NCBI GenBank assembly: GCA_017412115.1
Contig: JAFPYR010000040.1
Span: 1-64,000, forward strand
Length of the DNA stretch: 64,000 bases
Source: Bacteroidales bacterium
GTDB taxonomy: Bacteria > Bacteroidota > Bacteroidia > Bacteroidales > UBA3824
Direction: 5' to 3'
How positions within the stretch are numbered: position 1 is the first letter of the stretch; each line of letters starts with the position of its first letter. A program made the position numbers and the translations under genes. Positions 35,301 to 43,675 of this stretch are shown here, piece by piece. Below the pieces are notes generated by a model. That model was not told the origin of the DNA. It saw only the letters and a list, made by a program, of their open reading frames with translations, and did no database searches.

Positions 35301-36350
35301 ATGAAAATGAGATTTATAATTTTGACTTTGCTGATGTTTTTTTCGGCAGAGTTTTCGTCTTTTGCACAGCTTTTAACGCTTGAGCAGTTGGCAAAACAAA
35401 GGGTTTACCGCTCTATTAAAGATGCCGAGGCTACCCCTACAACGGTTTTGGTTTTGGATTTGAGCGATTCTCAGTTGAATGATTTGGAAACGGATATTAC
35501 AAAGTTTCCTAATCTTCAGGCTTTGTATCTTCAGTCAAATGATTTTGAGAGCTTGCCCGATGAGATTTTTTCGATGACAAAACTTCAAATGCTTTTTGTA
35601 GATGACAACAAATTAACGAGAATTTCTCCCAAGATAGCTAATTTGGTGAATTTGAAGATATTATCGCTTGCTAACAACAAAATCACTTCAATTCCGGAAG
35701 AGGTCTTTTCCTTGAAAAATTTGGAAATCTTGAATCTCTCCGCAAATTCTATTTCTTCTTTGAGCCCTGCGGTGAAAAAACTTTCGCGTTTAAGGGAGCT
35801 GACTTTGTCTTTCAACAAATTAACTTCGGTGCCTAACGAAATCGGAAGCATTTCAACGCTTGAGTCTTTGGATTTGGCTGTTAATGATATTAAAACATTT
35901 CCTGAGGAGTTTTCGGCATTGAAAAAATTATGTATTTTGCGTTTAGACAGTTGTAAAATCGGAGAAATTCCTCAAACCATACTTTCTTTGACGGGACTTG
36001 GTTATTTATCGATGTCAAATTGCGGTATTAAAGAGTTTCCAAGCGGAATTTCTTCTTTAAAAGCTTTGAAAACATTATTACTCAGTGATAATCAAATTTC
36101 CTTGTTTTCAAAAGAGGTTTGTGAAATGTCGGGTTTGAAAATCCTTGCTCTTGCCAACAATAAGATTTCAAGTCTTCCTGATGAGATTACGAATATGACA
36201 AGTCTTTATGATATAAATCTTTGCGGAAACAAAATTTCAGAATTTCCCGCTCAGATGGAAGGAATGAACAATCTTTTGATGATTGGACTTACCGGCACGG
36301 ATGTTCAGATGTTGAATTTTAAAATCCAATCCGAGAAAAAAGTTTATTGA
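35301..36350 (+). CDS. Exported leucine-rich-repeat protein
   Basis: The product has 349 residues with a signal peptide (about residues 1-22, ending SSFAQ). From about residue 45 to 335 there are some twelve LRR units of 23 residues with the consensus L-x-x-L-x-L-x-x-N-x-I-x-x-x-P-x-E-I, for example LKILSLANNKITSIPEEVFS. This gives a solenoid, usually a protein-binding surface. There is no anchoring or sorting domain at the C-terminus, so it is probably periplasmic. Its partner is unknown. Confidence 0.88.
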   Translation: MKMRFIILTLLMFFSAEFSSFAQLLTLEQLAKQRVYRSIKDAEATPTTVLVLDLSDSQLNDLETDITKFPNLQALYLQSNDFESLPDEIFSMTKLQMLFVDDNKLTRISPKIANLVNLKILSLANNKITSIPEEVFSLKNLEILNLSANSISSLSPAVKKLSRLRELTLSFNKLTSVPNEIGSISTLESLDLAVNDIKTFPEEFSALKKLCILRLDSCKIGEIPQTILSLTGLGYLSMSNCGIKEFPSGISSLKALKTLLLSDNQISLFSKEVCEMSGLKILALANNKISSLPDEITNMTSLYDINLCGNKISEFPAQMEGMNNLLMIGLTGTDVQMLNFKIQSEKKVY

Positions 36351-36366
36351 TTTTTATCAAAAAAAA

Positions 36367-36398
36367 TTTGGATTTAAACAAAAAAGTATGTTATTTTG
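36367..36398 (+). promoter_or_regulatory. Likely promoter of the cheR-cheB operon
   Basis: TTTG (36367-36370), a 20-base spacer and TTATTTTG (36391-36398) resemble the Bacteroidota promoter, with one mismatch in the -7 box. Confidence 0.5.
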
Positions 36399-36426
36399 AA
36401 ACCGTAAATGTATTAACGTCCTAAAG

Positions 36427-37269
36427 ATGTTTGATGAAAACGATATAAAACTTTTGATTAAGGCTTTGAACGATTCGGGAGGATACGATTTCAGTAATTA
36501 CTCCCTCAAGTCGTTTATGAGGCGGGTTGAAAAAGTATTATATGATAATAAAATAGACATTTATACTTTGATAAATGCCGTTAAAATTGATAATGTTTTC
36601 TTAGAGCAGGTTGTAAGAGACGTTACCGTTAATACAACTGAAATTTTCCGCGATCCTTCCGTTTGGCAGGCTTTGAAATATATGGTTTTGCCGAGGCTTC
36701 ATGCGAGGAAGGAGATTAACATTTGGCATGCCGGCTGTAGCGTGGGAATGGAGGTTTATTCTATGGAAGTTTTACTTTGTGAGGCGGGATTATTGGAAAA
36801 TTCAAAACTTTATGCTACCGACATCAATACGGATGTTTTGCTCTCGGCAGAAAAAGGCGTTTATAGTTGCCGTAATTCTGAGGAATATATGACAAATTTT
36901 CGTAAGGCCTTGTGTGTTAATCCTTTTAACAGAGAGGAGCAGATTAATATTCCCCCGCAAAAGTATTTTGATATACTTCCGGCAAAAGACGAGTTCAGAG
37001 TGAAACCGTTTTTGCTGAAAAAAGCTGATTTCAAAAAGCATAATCTTGTATCAGAGGGAAATCCTTTCGGTATAAAATATGACATAATACTTTGCCGCAA
37101 CGTTTTGATTTATTTTAATCAAAACCTTCAGAACAAATTATTTGCGCAGTTTTGGGATTATCTCTCTGATGACGGAATTTTGGTCTTGGGAATTCATGAA
37201 AGTATTTTAGGACCGCTTACGGCAAAATACGAAAAGAAAGGTTTAATTTATCAAAAAAAGCTTATCTGA
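36427..37269 (+). CDS. cheR: Chemoreceptor methyltransferase CheR
   Basis: This SAM-dependent enzyme methylates glutamates on chemoreceptors during adaptation. An N-terminal helical domain (about residues 1-75) is followed by the NTTEIFRDPSVW motif. The SAM site includes WHAGCSVGMEVYSMEVLL and YATDINTDVL, and ILCRNVLIYFN supplies the conserved CRNVLIYF. All the motifs needed for activity are present. It is first in a string cheR, cheR-like, cheB, GAF, and its stop overlaps the next ATG by one base. A methyl-accepting receptor gene lies 4 kb away in the opposite orientation. Confidence 0.93.
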   Translation: MFDENDIKLLIKALNDSGGYDFSNYSLKSFMRRVEKVLYDNKIDIYTLINAVKIDNVFLEQVVRDVTVNTTEIFRDPSVWQALKYMVLPRLHARKEINIWHAGCSVGMEVYSMEVLLCEAGLLENSKLYATDINTDVLLSAEKGVYSCRNSEEYMTNFRKALCVNPFNREEQINIPPQKYFDILPAKDEFRVKPFLLKKADFKKHNLVSEGNPFGIKYDIILCRNVLIYFNQNLQNKLFAQFWDYLSDDGILVLGIHESILGPLTAKYEKKGLIYQKKLI

Positions 37270-38099
37270 TGGAAGATAGTCTGATGATTTCGGAAGAGGA
37301 TTTCTTGAAAATTCTCAGTGCCGTCAGAACGGTGGGCGATATAGATTTTATTGATTATGAGCCTTATTTGCTTTGTCACCGTTTTGAAAGGTTTATGCAG
37401 ATGCAGGGATATGCATCTGTTGCCGTGCTTATAGACAAGATGATGCAGGATAAGAATTTTATTGATTTCTTTCTTTACAAAATACAAGTAGGTACAACGG
37501 AGATGTTCCGCGACCCGCAAATGTGGCTGGAATTGCAGAAAAATGTTTTTCCTAAGTTTTCCGGCGAATCGGTCTTAAAAATTTGGCTTCCTGATGTTTG
37601 CGGTGATGACGAACTTAATACTTTATTGATACTTTTGGAGAAAAACAATCTTTTGGTAAAATCAATGATTTATGCTACTTCCTATTCTGAGAGGGTTTTG
37701 GACGATGTTAAAATGGGAACTATCGAGCCTAAAAAAATGGAAGTAAGCCTTGATAATTACAAACAGTTTTCCTCGGATACGGAATTTTTTACAAATTGTT
37801 TTTTCAAATCCGACAGATTTCAGTGTCTTTCTCCAAAACTGCTTGACAAAGTGATTTATTTAAAACATAATGTCATTCACGAAGAGCCGCCCGACAACGG
37901 TTTCAATTTGATAATTTTCCGTAACAGGGCGTTGTATTACAGTATGTCTTCGAGAAAGACGGCTGTTGAAAAACTTTACCGTTGCCTTTTGCCGGGCGGG
38001 TATTTTGCGATAGGAATAGGCGAAACGTTGAGAGGTTTGGAACAAAATACGAAATTTGTTCCTATTTCAAAAACGGAAAATATATTCAAAAAACCTTAA
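37269..38099 (+). CDS. CheR-like protein lacking the SAM-binding motifs
   Basis: The product has 276 residues and aligns with the neighbouring CheR over its whole length, keeping TTEMFRDPQMW and the LLPGGYFAIGIGETL strand. The SAM loop reads IWLPDVCGDDELNT instead of W-x-AGCSxGxExYS. The acidic ribose-binding position reads YATSYSE instead of ATDI, and CRNVLIYF reads FRNRALYYS. It is therefore probably a catalytically dead paralogue that arose by tandem duplication. A role as partner or regulator of CheR, or as a receptor-binding scaffold, is an inference. Confidence 0.8.
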   Translation: MEDSLMISEEDFLKILSAVRTVGDIDFIDYEPYLLCHRFERFMQMQGYASVAVLIDKMMQDKNFIDFFLYKIQVGTTEMFRDPQMWLELQKNVFPKFSGESVLKIWLPDVCGDDELNTLLILLEKNNLLVKSMIYATSYSERVLDDVKMGTIEPKKMEVSLDNYKQFSSDTEFFTNCFFKSDRFQCLSPKLLDKVIYLKHNVIHEEPPDNGFNLIIFRNRALYYSMSSRKTAVEKLYRCLLPGGYFAIGIGETLRGLEQNTKFVPISKTENIFKKP

Positions 38100-38110
38100 A
38101 GTAAATCGGA

Positions 38111-38668
38111 ATGTTAAACATTGTAATCGGCGGTTCGGCAGGGAGTTTCCCTATTGTAACGAATATTTTGGCAAAGCTTGACAAATCTTTTTCTTATCCG
38201 ATGTTTTTGTGCCTTCATAGGCTGAAAAGTGTCAGAACGGGTTTTGTCGAGGCTTTAAGACTGAAATCTTCCGTTCCCGTGTTTGAGCCTCACGACAGGG
38301 AACCCGTTATTAACGGTCATGTTTATCTTGCCCCGGCTAATTATCACATGTATTTGACCAAGGGCAATACAATTTCGCTCTCAACGGAGGAGGTTGTAAA
38401 TCATTCACGTCCTTCGATTGATATAACTTTTGGTTCGGCAGCTAAAAGTTTTGGCTCAAAATGTGTAGGAATACTTTTGTCGGGTGCTAACAAAGACGGA
38501 GCAATCGGTCTTAAAGCGATGAAAGATAGCGGTGCAACGATTATCGTTCAATCGCCTCAGGAGGCTCAAGTCAAAACTATGCCGATGGCAGCTTTGAAAA
38601 TTACCGAGCCGGATTTTGTTTTTACAAGCAGTCAGATTATAAGTTATTTACAAAAACTAAAAGAGTAA
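38111..38668 (+). CDS. cheB: Receiver-less chemotaxis methylesterase CheB
   Basis: This 185-residue protein is the catalytic domain of CheB, which removes methyl groups from chemoreceptors. The triad is visible: S9 in GGSAGS, H36 in CLHRL and D129 in GANKDG. HVYLAPANYHM and GSAAKSFG are also typical. The N-terminal response-regulator domain of standard CheB is missing, so activity is not controlled by phosphorylation on this chain. It follows the CheR pair by 11 bases and precedes the GAF protein by five. Confidence 0.9.
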   Translation: MLNIVIGGSAGSFPIVTNILAKLDKSFSYPMFLCLHRLKSVRTGFVEALRLKSSVPVFEPHDREPVINGHVYLAPANYHMYLTKGNTISLSTEEVVNHSRPSIDITFGSAAKSFGSKCVGILLSGANKDGAIGLKAMKDSGATIIVQSPQEAQVKTMPMAALKITEPDFVFTSSQIISYLQKLKE

Positions 38669-38673
38669 TTACC

Positions 38674-39471
38674 ATGAAATTATTTGAAAAAGGAAGAAGA
38701 CAAATCGGTGTATTCTTATTGGTTTACTTGGCAGTATCTATTTTTGTATGCTGTACTTCGTTTCCGTACTTGTCGCTTCAGACGATAACTATGGCGGAAG
38801 AAATCAGATATTTTTCGCTGTTTTCGATAGCCGCAGCGTTTTTTGTGTTTTTTTATACGAAACAGATGTTTCTCGCCGGCGACAAAATTGAGGAAACGGC
38901 AGCCGTAAAAACCGGTCAGAATACTCAAGAGACATTACGTAAGGAGCAGGAGAAAAAAGCTAAAGAAGATAAAAAGAGAAAAGCTGAGCAAGAGAGAAAA
39001 GTTATCGAAGAAAAACTTTCCGGTATTTTGGACGGTCTTGACAGCAAACAAGAAACTGGCGATTTTTTTGATCAGCTTTTGATTAACTTGTCAAAATGTT
39101 TTGATATTGTTCAAGGTGTGGCTTATTTGTATGATGATGCTTCTCAAAAATTCTCTATTGCAGGAACTTACGCATATTATACCGAGCATACCGACCGTAC
39201 TTTTGAAATAGGGGAGGGCATACCCGGACAGGTGGCTAAGGACAGAAAAATTTTGCAACTTGACAACGTGCCAGAGGATTACATAAAAGTAGTTTCGGGT
39301 TTAGGAACCTCTTCTCCGAGACATCTTGTTGTAATTCCTATTGTTAGCAAAGACAAGACGTTGGCGGTTATGGAGCTTGCATCTTTTTCAAAAACAGAAA
39401 TCAACAGTCAGTTGTTTTTTGAACAATTCAACGAAAAACTCTCCGGCAGAGTTGAAATGCTTGATAAATAA
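38674..39471 (+). CDS. Membrane-bound GAF-domain protein
   Basis: The product has 265 residues. It has two N-terminal transmembrane helices (about 12-34 and 42-63), a highly charged Lys/Glu coiled coil (about 85-120), and a GAF domain (about 125-255) with VQGVAYLYDDASQKF, GEGIPGQVAKDRK and SSPRHLVVIPIV. GAF domains bind small ligands or mediate signalling. No kinase or output domain is present, so it probably passes a signal to a partner. Its place after cheB ties it to the same adaptation unit. Confidence 0.85.
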   Translation: MKLFEKGRRQIGVFLLVYLAVSIFVCCTSFPYLSLQTITMAEEIRYFSLFSIAAAFFVFFYTKQMFLAGDKIEETAAVKTGQNTQETLRKEQEKKAKEDKKRKAEQERKVIEEKLSGILDGLDSKQETGDFFDQLLINLSKCFDIVQGVAYLYDDASQKFSIAGTYAYYTEHTDRTFEIGEGIPGQVAKDRKILQLDNVPEDYIKVVSGLGTSSPRHLVVIPIVSKDKTLAVMELASFSKTEINSQLFFEQFNEKLSGRVEMLDK

Positions 39472-39501
39472 AAAAATATAAAAAGAAGATTTTTTTTGCG
39501 A

Positions 39502-40173
39502 ATGAAAAGGGCTGTTATTATCGTTGCGGGCGGCAAAGGTCTTAGAATGGGTATGCAGATGCCGAAACAATTTCTTTCAATCGGCGGAGTACCTGTTTTG
39601 TGCAGGACAGTGAACCGTTTTTTGGAATTTGATCCCGATATTAAAATTTTTATTTCATTGCCTAAAGCTTATTTTGAGGTTTGGGAGAAGATTTCTGACG
39701 GATTTTTAAGCAGTGGCGATATTACTTTGGTAGAAGGCGGACAGGAAAGATTTCATTCCGTAAAAAACGCTTTGGATAAAGTTCCTGATGATGTTGATTT
39801 TGTGGGTGTTCATGACGGAGTAAGACCTTTTGTTTCCGTAAAAGTTATAGCTTCAGCTTATGCCTCAGCAGCATTGAAAGGAAATGCCGTGCCGTGTATT
39901 GCTCCGCCTGAGAGTATTAGATTTTCTGAACCGGAGGGCTCAAATTATCAACTTGACAGAACGAAAGTAAAATTGATACAAACTCCTCAAGTGTTTTCAT
40001 TAAAAACTTTAAGAAAAGCATATCAATCTCCTTTTAATGAGTTGTTTACGGACGATGCCTCTGTTGTTGAAAAAAGTGGTGAAAAAATTAATTTGGTAGA
40101 CGGCGAGCGTCAAAACATAAAAATTACTACTTTTGAGGACTTAAATTACGCAGAATTTTTACTGAAGAAATAA
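39502..40173 (+). CDS. ispD: 2-C-methyl-D-erythritol 4-phosphate cytidylyltransferase
   Basis: This enzyme makes CDP-methylerythritol in the non-mevalonate isoprenoid pathway. The nucleotide-binding loop is AVIIVAGGKGLRMGMQMPKQ. VHDGVRPFVS, LDRTKVKLIQTPQVF and TDDASVVEKSG are conserved. The ATG at 39502 gives 223 residues; a TTG two codons upstream is the alternative. Its TAA overlaps the tdk ATG by one base. Confidence 0.94.
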   Translation: MKRAVIIVAGGKGLRMGMQMPKQFLSIGGVPVLCRTVNRFLEFDPDIKIFISLPKAYFEVWEKISDGFLSSGDITLVEGGQERFHSVKNALDKVPDDVDFVGVHDGVRPFVSVKVIASAYASAALKGNAVPCIAPPESIRFSEPEGSNYQLDRTKVKLIQTPQVFSLKTLRKAYQSPFNELFTDDASVVEKSGEKINLVDGERQNIKITTFEDLNYAEFLLKK

Positions 40174-40778
40174 TGTTTTTAGAATTATCATTACATAGCG
40201 GAAGCATTGAAGTTGTAACCGGCTCAATGTTTTCCGGCAAGACTGAAGAACTGATACGCAGATTAAAACGTGCTAAAATTGCGGGTCAGGAGACTTGTAT
40301 TTTTAAACCCCTTACCGATTCCCGTTATTCTGTCAAAGATGTCGTATCGCATGACAAAAATCTTATTGAATCCGTTGCCGTTGGAGTTTCAGAGGATATT
40401 TTATCGCTTTGCAGTAATACTACGAAGGTTGTCGGTATCGACGAGGCACAATTTTTTGATATGGGACTTGTTGAGGTTTGCAAAAAATTGGCTTTGCGCG
40501 GCATCAGAGTGATTATTGCGGGTTTGGATATGGATTATTTGGGCAGACCTTTCGGACCGATGGGCTCGTTGATGGCTATTGCGGACGATGTTACGAAGGT
40601 TCATGCAATTTGTACCCGTTGTGGCTCTTTGGCACAGTTTTCTTTTAGGCTTTCTTCCGATAAAAAACTTGTAAGCCTCGGAGAAAAAGATACTTACGAG
40701 CCTTTATGCAGGGATTGTTATAAAAAAGCTGTTGAAGATAAAATTTTAGTTATTAATGAAACTACTTCCGTTAATTAG
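40173..40778 (+). CDS. tdk: Thymidine kinase
   Basis: This is a type II thymidine kinase, which phosphorylates thymidine in the salvage pathway. The P-loop is VTGSMFSGKTEELIRR, GIDEAQFF is the Walker B region and GLDMDYLGRPFGPM is the lasso region. Two CxxC pairs (ICTRCG, LCRDCY) bind structural zinc. The length of 201 residues is normal. It overlaps ispD by one base and yidD by 23 bases. Confidence 0.95.
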   Translation: MFLELSLHSGSIEVVTGSMFSGKTEELIRRLKRAKIAGQETCIFKPLTDSRYSVKDVVSHDKNLIESVAVGVSEDILSLCSNTTKVVGIDEAQFFDMGLVEVCKKLALRGIRVIIAGLDMDYLGRPFGPMGSLMAIADDVTKVHAICTRCGSLAQFSFRLSSDKKLVSLGEKDTYEPLCRDCYKKAVEDKILVINETTSVN

Positions 40779-41037
40779 AAAAATTTTTCTTTTGCCGGTA
40801 TATTTTTATAGGGCGGTTATTTCACCGTGGCTGCCTGATGCTTGCCGTCATACGCCTACTTGTTCGCAATATTGTATTCAAGCGGTAATGAAACACGGAA
40901 TTTTTGTCGGTTTTTTTCTTGCCGCTTTCAGAATTTTGCGTTGCAACCCTTGGGGAACTTCTGGTATCGACAACGTACCCGAAAAAGGCTGTGTCAAAGA
41001 ATATTTAAAAAAGTTTTTCCGATGTAAAAAATCTTGA
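40756..41037 (+). CDS. yidD: Membrane protein insertion efficiency factor
   Basis: This small 93-residue protein of the YidD family assists YidC-dependent membrane insertion. The signature is clear: FYRAVISPWLPDACRHTPTC followed by SQYCIQAV and ILRCNPWG. Its start lies within the end of tdk. In many bacteria it sits in the rpmH-rnpA-yidC cluster; here it is separated from that context. Confidence 0.94.
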   Translation: MKLLPLIRKIFLLPVYFYRAVISPWLPDACRHTPTCSQYCIQAVMKHGIFVGFFLAAFRILRCNPWGTSGIDNVPEKGCVKEYLKKFFRCKKS

Positions 41038-41048
41038 TTTTGTGTGTA

Positions 41049-42917
41049 TTACATTTCTTTCGCTTTGAAATAATCAAGCATTTCCAAAAGGACTTCGGAT
41101 TGATGCGACAAATTATTACTATTAGCAGAAATCTCCTCACTTAAAGCGGCAAATTGCTGAATTGAAGAGTTAAACCTTTGAACCGCCGAATTTATCTGCG
41201 CACTGCCGTTTGCTTGTTCTCTGCAAGCTGTGGCAATTTCTTGAACAAGTGATGTAGAACGTTCAATTTCAGGTAATACCGAAGAAAAAACTTCTCCTGT
41301 CTGATGAGCCATTTCAACGCCGTCTTTGCTGACTGAATCTATTTCGCGGGCTGATACGGCACATTTTTCGGCAAGTTTCCTAACTTCGCCGGCTACAACG
41401 GCAAAACCTTTACCGTGTTCTCCAGCTCTTGCTGCCTCTACCGCAGCATTTAGGGCAAGGATATTTGTCTGAAACGCAATCTCGTCTACAACCGAAATTT
41501 TCTGCGCAATATGATTCATCGTGTTAATTGTTTTGTGAACAATTTCGGAACAATTTTTTATGGAGTTAAAATTATTCAAAGCTATTTTTTCGGTTTCGTG
41601 AGCATTATCACTATTCTTTTGGATTGATGAAGTCATCTCCTGAATTGATGACGAAACTTCTTGAACGCTTGCTGCTTGATCGTTGGCATTATCGTTCATG
41701 ACAGAACTTGTGCGGCTCATTTCCATGCTTGCGTCCGTGATAATTTTTGCTTCGTTTGTAATATTTGACACGATATTGTTAAGATTATCAGCGAGATTAC
41801 TCATCGCATTTTGAAGTAACCCTATTTCGTCTGAACTTTGGTCGCGTTTAAACTCAACTGAAAGGTCGCCTTCAGAAAGTTTTACAGCTCTTAATAAACT
41901 ATTTCCCAATGGTTTAGTTATGTGTCTGCTGATTTGGTATCCGATGAAAACAATCAAAAGCGCAACAACGAACAATGCCAAAATCAACTGGTGGCGGGCA
42001 GCAAGTAATGCGCCGTTAATCTGCGAAGAAATATCTTCAACTTTTGTTGCAATATTCATTTTCAGCGCATGACTGAGGTTAATAAGTTCAGCACTAACGA
42101 CCTCACTTTTAGCAAAATACTCTCCTGACTTTTGGTATGTTTTAACAAAGGTTTCAGACAATTTCAAAAAACCTTCGGATGCGGAATGAACTTTTTCAAC
42201 AGTTGAACGACTCTGAGAATCTTTGATATGTTCGCAGGCTTGAATAATAATTTTCGTATCGGAAATTATTTTGTTTCTTCCTTCTTCGGTTTTGAGCGCA
42301 TTTGCTGAAACTGAAGCTTTTACCATTGCAATATATTCATCAATATCTAACGTAAGTTTATGAGCATTAAGGGCTTCTGCTTTTTGGTTCAGAGAGATGT
42401 GTTTCTTAACGTTTTGGTCTTGAATATCACGTAAAGTTTTAAGGTTGTCAAGCAACATATCCTTGAACTTATACATTTGGGAAAAAGTTTCTTCCCTGCT
42501 GTCCCTTGTGTCCCAAATTGCTTTCGATAATGAATAAAACTCATTAAAAAGTAATGCTGTAGATTTATAACAGTCAAATATTTCGTCTTTAATATCAGCT
42601 TTTTCAAAAATATTTCCTAAGGTGTCAAGACTCTCTTTTGAGGAACTAATAAATTTTATACCCTCTTCTTTACGTTTTTCGTTGTTGGTTTGAACAAAAG
42701 CCTGCAAAGCATTTACGGTAATATTAATATCAGTTTCGATATGGTCGGCATGGTCGAGCATGACAAGATATTCGCTGCTAAGACGTTTGGACTCCTTGTT
42801 AATTTTCATTATGCGCACCAATAATACCGCCGAAACTATTACAAAAGGGATAATTACGCAAGTGTAACCGAGTATAAGTTTTTTTCTTACGGAAAGATTT
42901 TTGATGTTGATAATCAT
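41049..42917 (-). CDS. Methyl-accepting chemotaxis protein
   Basis: This is a 622-residue chemoreceptor. It has a transmembrane helix at about residues 14-33, a long helical extracytoplasmic sensor region to about 305, a second transmembrane helix (about 308-330) and a HAMP domain (about 331-385). The signalling domain has the near-invariant hairpin tip DEIAFQTNILALNAAVEAAR followed by GEHGKGFAVVAGEVRKLAEK. It lacks a C-terminal NWETF-type pentapeptide for CheR docking. A TATTTTTG box (42952-42959) precedes it. It converges on the ispD-tdk-yidD genes and is near cheR and cheB. CheA and CheW are not in the window. Confidence 0.95.
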   Translation of the reverse strand: MIINIKNLSVRKKLILGYTCVIIPFVIVSAVLLVRIMKINKESKRLSSEYLVMLDHADHIETDINITVNALQAFVQTNNEKRKEEGIKFISSSKESLDTLGNIFEKADIKDEIFDCYKSTALLFNEFYSLSKAIWDTRDSREETFSQMYKFKDMLLDNLKTLRDIQDQNVKKHISLNQKAEALNAHKLTLDIDEYIAMVKASVSANALKTEEGRNKIISDTKIIIQACEHIKDSQSRSTVEKVHSASEGFLKLSETFVKTYQKSGEYFAKSEVVSAELINLSHALKMNIATKVEDISSQINGALLAARHQLILALFVVALLIVFIGYQISRHITKPLGNSLLRAVKLSEGDLSVEFKRDQSSDEIGLLQNAMSNLADNLNNIVSNITNEAKIITDASMEMSRTSSVMNDNANDQAASVQEVSSSIQEMTSSIQKNSDNAHETEKIALNNFNSIKNCSEIVHKTINTMNHIAQKISVVDEIAFQTNILALNAAVEAARAGEHGKGFAVVAGEVRKLAEKCAVSAREIDSVSKDGVEMAHQTGEVFSSVLPEIERSTSLVQEIATACREQANGSAQINSAVQRFNSSIQQFAALSEEISANSNNLSHQSEVLLEMLDYFKAKEM

Positions 42918-43042
42918 GAATTTTCTTAGTATAGAATTTGTTGCGAAGCTACAAAAATAAAACCATTTAATAGTAAAAAAATTGTAAAATTTTCAAAAAA
43001 ATATATTACATTTTTCTAAAAAACTTTCATAGTTAAATGTTT

Positions 43043-43519
43043 TTATCCTTTTATCGGTATTGAATGTATACTTTTTATTACTCCTATTACAAAAACGCTG
43101 TGAAGGTTACCGATGCAATCTATGTTACCTAATTTATCGACTATAAATTTTTGGTAATCGTTCATATCTCTGACATAAACTTTTATTTGAAAATCGTAGT
43201 CGCCGCTGGTGTTGTAACATTCTGTTATTTCGTCTATTGTCTGTACGGCATCAAGAAATACCTTATTGTTTTTTTGATTATGTTGTTTTAAGCGGATATT
43301 GCAGAGAACCATCATACCGTTACCTACTTTTTCCGGGTTTACGATAGCTGTATAGCCTTCTATGTAGCCTTCGCGTTCAAGTCTTTTTTGTCTTTCAAAA
43401 GTCGGGGAGGGCGACAAATTAACTTTTACTGCCAATTCTTTTACTGTTAAATGCGAATCTTGTTGCAATTCCTTGAGAATTTTAATATCTGTTTCGTCTA
43501 AAGAAATATCATTTTTCAT
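43043..43519 (-). CDS. Lrp/AsnC family transcriptional regulator
   Basis: The product has 158 residues. The N-terminal helix-turn-helix runs through DETDIKILKELQQDSHLTVKEL and the recognition region LSPSPTFERQKRLEREG. The C-terminal RAM/ACT-like domain (about 70-150), with GDYDFQIKVYVRDM, binds amino acids and mediates oligomerisation. It is divergent from a MetE-like gene, so it probably senses an amino acid and regulates that gene and itself. The effector is unknown. Confidence 0.93.
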   Translation of the reverse strand: MKNDISLDETDIKILKELQQDSHLTVKELAVKVNLSPSPTFERQKRLEREGYIEGYTAIVNPEKVGNGMMVLCNIRLKQHNQKNNKVFLDAVQTIDEITECYNTSGDYDFQIKVYVRDMNDYQKFIVDKLGNIDCIGNLHSVFVIGVIKSIHSIPIKG

Positions 43520-43554
43520 TTTGTATTTTGCTAATTTTTCAGAATAATATTTTG

Positions 43555-43587
43555 CAAATATATTAATTTTTGAGGATATAAAACAAA
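43555..43587 (-). promoter_or_regulatory. Promoter of the Lrp-type gene
   Basis: On the minus strand TTTG (43587-43584), a 21-base spacer and TATATTTG (43562-43555) match the Bacteroidota promoter, 36 bases before the ATG. Confidence 0.6.
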
Positions 43588-43609
43588 TTTTCCCGAATGT
43601 TTTCAGAAA

Positions 43610-43641
43610 TTTGTTTTGAAGCGATATGTTGTATTACTTTG
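43610..43641 (+). promoter_or_regulatory. Likely promoter of the MetE-like gene
   Basis: TTTG (43610-43613), a 20-base spacer and TTACTTTG (43634-43641), with one mismatch in the -7 box, precede the ATG by 34 bases. It lies in the region shared with the Lrp-type gene, so control by that regulator is plausible. Confidence 0.5.
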
Positions 43642-43675
43642 CCTTATAATTCTTTAAAAAAACATATTATAAATT

